A stretch of 38,776 nt of DNA from an uncultured Pseudomonadota bacterium (GTDB lineage Bacteria > Pseudomonadota > Gammaproteobacteria > Burkholderiales > CAIKXV01). This document shows positions 37,443-38,776 of this stretch, piece after piece (the stretch's first letter is position 1; each line of letters begins with the position of its first letter). The DNA lies in assembly GCA_903831455.1 (NCBI GenBank), contig CAIKXV010000101.1:1-38776 (forward strand), given 5' to 3'. Below the pieces are notes generated by a model. It was not told the DNA's origin, ran no database searches, and worked only from the letters and a program-made list of their open reading frames with translations. The position numbers and the translations under genes are program-made.

Positions 37443-37469
37443 AAAAAAGGGCAGCCCGGCGGGCTGCCC
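37443..37469 (-). terminator. Intrinsic terminator of the Bax-inhibitor-1 family gene
   Basis: On the minus strand GGGCAGCCC, a three-base GCC loop and GGGCTGCCC are followed immediately by TTTTTT (37448-37443). The stem is a perfect 9 bp. It lies 47 bases after the stop at 37517 and is the clearest Rho-independent terminator in the window. Confidence 0.92.
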
Positions 37470-37516
37470 CTTCAGTCCTCGTGGCGCCCCGCCGGCTGGC
37501 AGGCGCTCCGGGTGGT

Positions 37517-38209
37517 TCAGTCGCGCTCGCCCGTCAGCGCCATCAGGATCTGGATCAGGCTGGTGAAGATGTTGTAGATGCTGATGTAGAGCGACAGCGT
37601 GGCCGACACGTAGTTGGTCTCGCCGCCGTGGATGATGCCGCTCAGCGTGTAGAGGATGATCATCGCCGAGAGCAGCACCACGACCGCGGAGATGGTCAGC
37701 GCGAGCGCGGGCATCTGCAGGAAGAGGTTGGCCACGATCGCCACCATCGCGACGATCACGCCCACCATCAGGAACTTGCCCATGAAGCTGAAGTCGCGCT
37801 TCGTGACCGTGGCCACGGCGGCCAGCCCGAAGAACGTGGCGCCGGTGCCCGCCGCGGCCATCGCGACGATCTGCGCGCCGTTGGCGAGCGCGAACGCGGA
37901 CTGCAGCAGCGCGGCCAGCAGGAAGCCCATCATGCCGGTGAAGGCCAGCAGCAGCGCCACCCCGACCCCGCTGTCGCGGTTCTTCTCGATCAGGAAGATC
38001 ATCCCGTAGAAGGCCGCGAGCATGACCACGAAGCTGATGATCGGGCTGCTGCGCATGAAGCCGAAATTGAACTGCATGCCGACCATGGCGCCGATCAGCG
38101 TCGGGATCATGGTGAGCGCGAGCATCAGGTAGGTGTTGCGCAGCACCCGGTTCTGGACGGCGCCGAGGGTGCCGGTCTGGCTGGGGAACTGAAGGTCCTG
38201 AGGTTGCAT
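37517..38209 (-). CDS. Bax inhibitor-1 (YbhL/YccA type) inner-membrane protein
   Basis: A 230-residue, seven-helix membrane protein of the BI-1/TMBIM family. After MQPQDLQFPSQTG and a polar NRVLRNTYLML come successive hydrophobic helices (LALTMIPTLIGAMVGM; FVVMLAAFYGMIFLIE; VALLLAFTGMMGFLLAALL; IVAMAAAGTGATFFGLAAVA; FLMVGVIVAMVAIVANLFL; ISAVVVLLSAMIILYTLSGII), then the family ending GGETNYVSATLSLYISIYNIFTSLIQIL. Bacterial relatives include YccA, a modulator of FtsH, which would tie it in function to hflK and hflC in this window, and YbhL. ATG 38209 has GGAGG seven bases upstream; the longer frame to 38410 adds unconserved residues. It is a single gene with its own terminator. Confidence 0.94.
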   Translation of the reverse strand: MQPQDLQFPSQTGTLGAVQNRVLRNTYLMLALTMIPTLIGAMVGMQFNFGFMRSSPIISFVVMLAAFYGMIFLIEKNRDSGVGVALLLAFTGMMGFLLAALLQSAFALANGAQIVAMAAAGTGATFFGLAAVATVTKRDFSFMGKFLMVGVIVAMVAIVANLFLQMPALALTISAVVVLLSAMIILYTLSGIIHGGETNYVSATLSLYISIYNIFTSLIQILMALTGERD

Positions 38210-38776
38210 CTGTACCCTCCGACGGGATCTGTAGTGCTGGAATAACAACGACTTGAAAGATATTTGCGAGGTGCTGTCGAGGACTTGACCTCTCGCATCT
38301 GCCGACTTCGACTGCCGCCGACGCGCCCGCTCGGAGCAACCCGACGCGAACGGGATCGAACCTGGCCCGGCACGCAGAAGCGCCCCGAGCAACCACCCGC
38401 CAACTGACACAGTGACTCAGACCGCCTGCGGACGACCGAGTTCCCCGGTCGGCGGCGGGCTGACCGCTTTGCCGGCTACAGCCTGACTGCCTCGCCAGCC
38501 TGCGAATCGTGGCGCGCAAGTCGATCGGGGTCAATCCCCAGCGTCGTGTGGAGTCCAGACGCAGCCTCCGCGTAGACCCGGCCCCCCTCACGGACTCGTG
38601 CACGGCGACCCGCGGGTCAGCGCGGCCCGTCGCGGGATACCCCGCCGCCCTTGGCGCTCGTGCCCGATCGCGGACTGGACCGGCCCCGCGCACGGCGGCT
38701 TTTCCCCACCTGGCCCGCGTCGGCCTGCCCATCGGCCGGTCGGCGGGCGGGCCCGCCCGCCGGTCGCGCCCCTGCC
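38210..38776. other. Right-end region without a supportable gene
   Basis: Holds the leader of the Bax-inhibitor-1 family gene: its ribosome binding site and an AT-rich patch at 38241-38265 (AATAACAACG, GAAAGATATTT) where the promoter must lie, though no clean -35/-10 pair is seen. From about 38300 onward the sequence is GC-rich. Several open frames cross it, but none has a start signal or recognisable motif. A minus-strand frame at about 38490-38620 reads VREGGRVYAEA and LGIDPDRLARHDSQ but has no start codon. The 22-bp palindrome at 38741-38762 is described separately. Confidence 0.4.
38741..38762. repeat. 22-bp perfect GC palindrome
   Basis: CGGCGGGCGGG is followed directly by its reverse complement CCCGCCCGCCG with no loop. 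It is all G and C, 14 bases from the end of the window. It may be a transcription end, a cruciform-forming site or an assembly break point. Confidence 0.8.

Noticed and set aside
38480-38640. Possible pseudogene remnant on the minus strand (VREGGRVYAEA, LGIDPDRLARHDSQ)
   Set aside because: It is only about 47 codons, bounded by stops, with no start codon and no family I can name; a chance frame cannot be excluded.

Overview
The window is a GC-rich (about 70% by eye) chromosomal segment. Its housekeeping gene order and protein features fit a betaproteobacterium, most likely in the order Burkholderiales. The evidence is the block order hfq-hflX-hflK-hflC-DUF2065-hisZ-purA-phosphoribosyltransferase-tRNA-Leu-rnr-rlmB-rpsF-priB-rpsR-rplI-dnaB, the block ndk-rlmN-pilF-rodZ-ispG-hisS-yfgM-bamB-der upstream of it, and two orphan TctC/Bug-type receptors, a family greatly expanded in Burkholderiales. 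Species cannot be given from the sequence alone.

From 1 to about 23.3 kb every protein gene lies on the minus strand, so transcription runs from ndk towards dnaB. From high to low coordinate the order is: ndk, rlmN, pilF (nucleotide homeostasis, rRNA/tRNA methylation, type IV pilus assembly); rodZ and ispG (cell shape, isoprenoids); hisS, yfgM-like, bamB, der (translation, envelope assembly, ribosome assembly); hfq, hflX, hflK, hflC, DUF2065 (RNA chaperone and FtsH control); hisZ, purA and a phosphoribosyltransferase (histidine and purine metabolism); then rnr-rlmB. A plus-strand tRNA-Leu(CAG) is divergent from rnr. Last comes rpsF-priB-rpsR-rplI, then dnaB, which runs off the left edge. Many joints are 1- to 4-base stop/start overlaps, suggesting translational coupling.

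From 23.7 to 29.8 kb lies a more accessory stretch: a SPOR-domain membrane protein (+), an unrecognised 336-residue protein (-), a CysB-like LysR regulator (+), two TctC/Bug periplasmic receptors (+) without membrane partners, and a DUF1080 lipoprotein (+).

From 29.9 kb to the end are tilS and accA (-), a PolB-like 3'-5' exonuclease and rlmD (+), a membrane GGDEF-EAL protein (-) and a Bax-inhibitor-1 family membrane protein (-) with a clear intrinsic terminator. The last 570 bases hold no gene I can support.

I found no phage, IS element, CRISPR array, toxin-antitoxin pair or defence system. The most unusual points are a transcribed array of 26-bp hairpin-forming repeats in the S6 operon leader, disordered insertions of roughly 70-80 residues inside the catalytic domains of RNase R and RlmD, a long tail on HflX, a possible CTG start for PriB, and the orphan gene at 24.6-25.6 kb.
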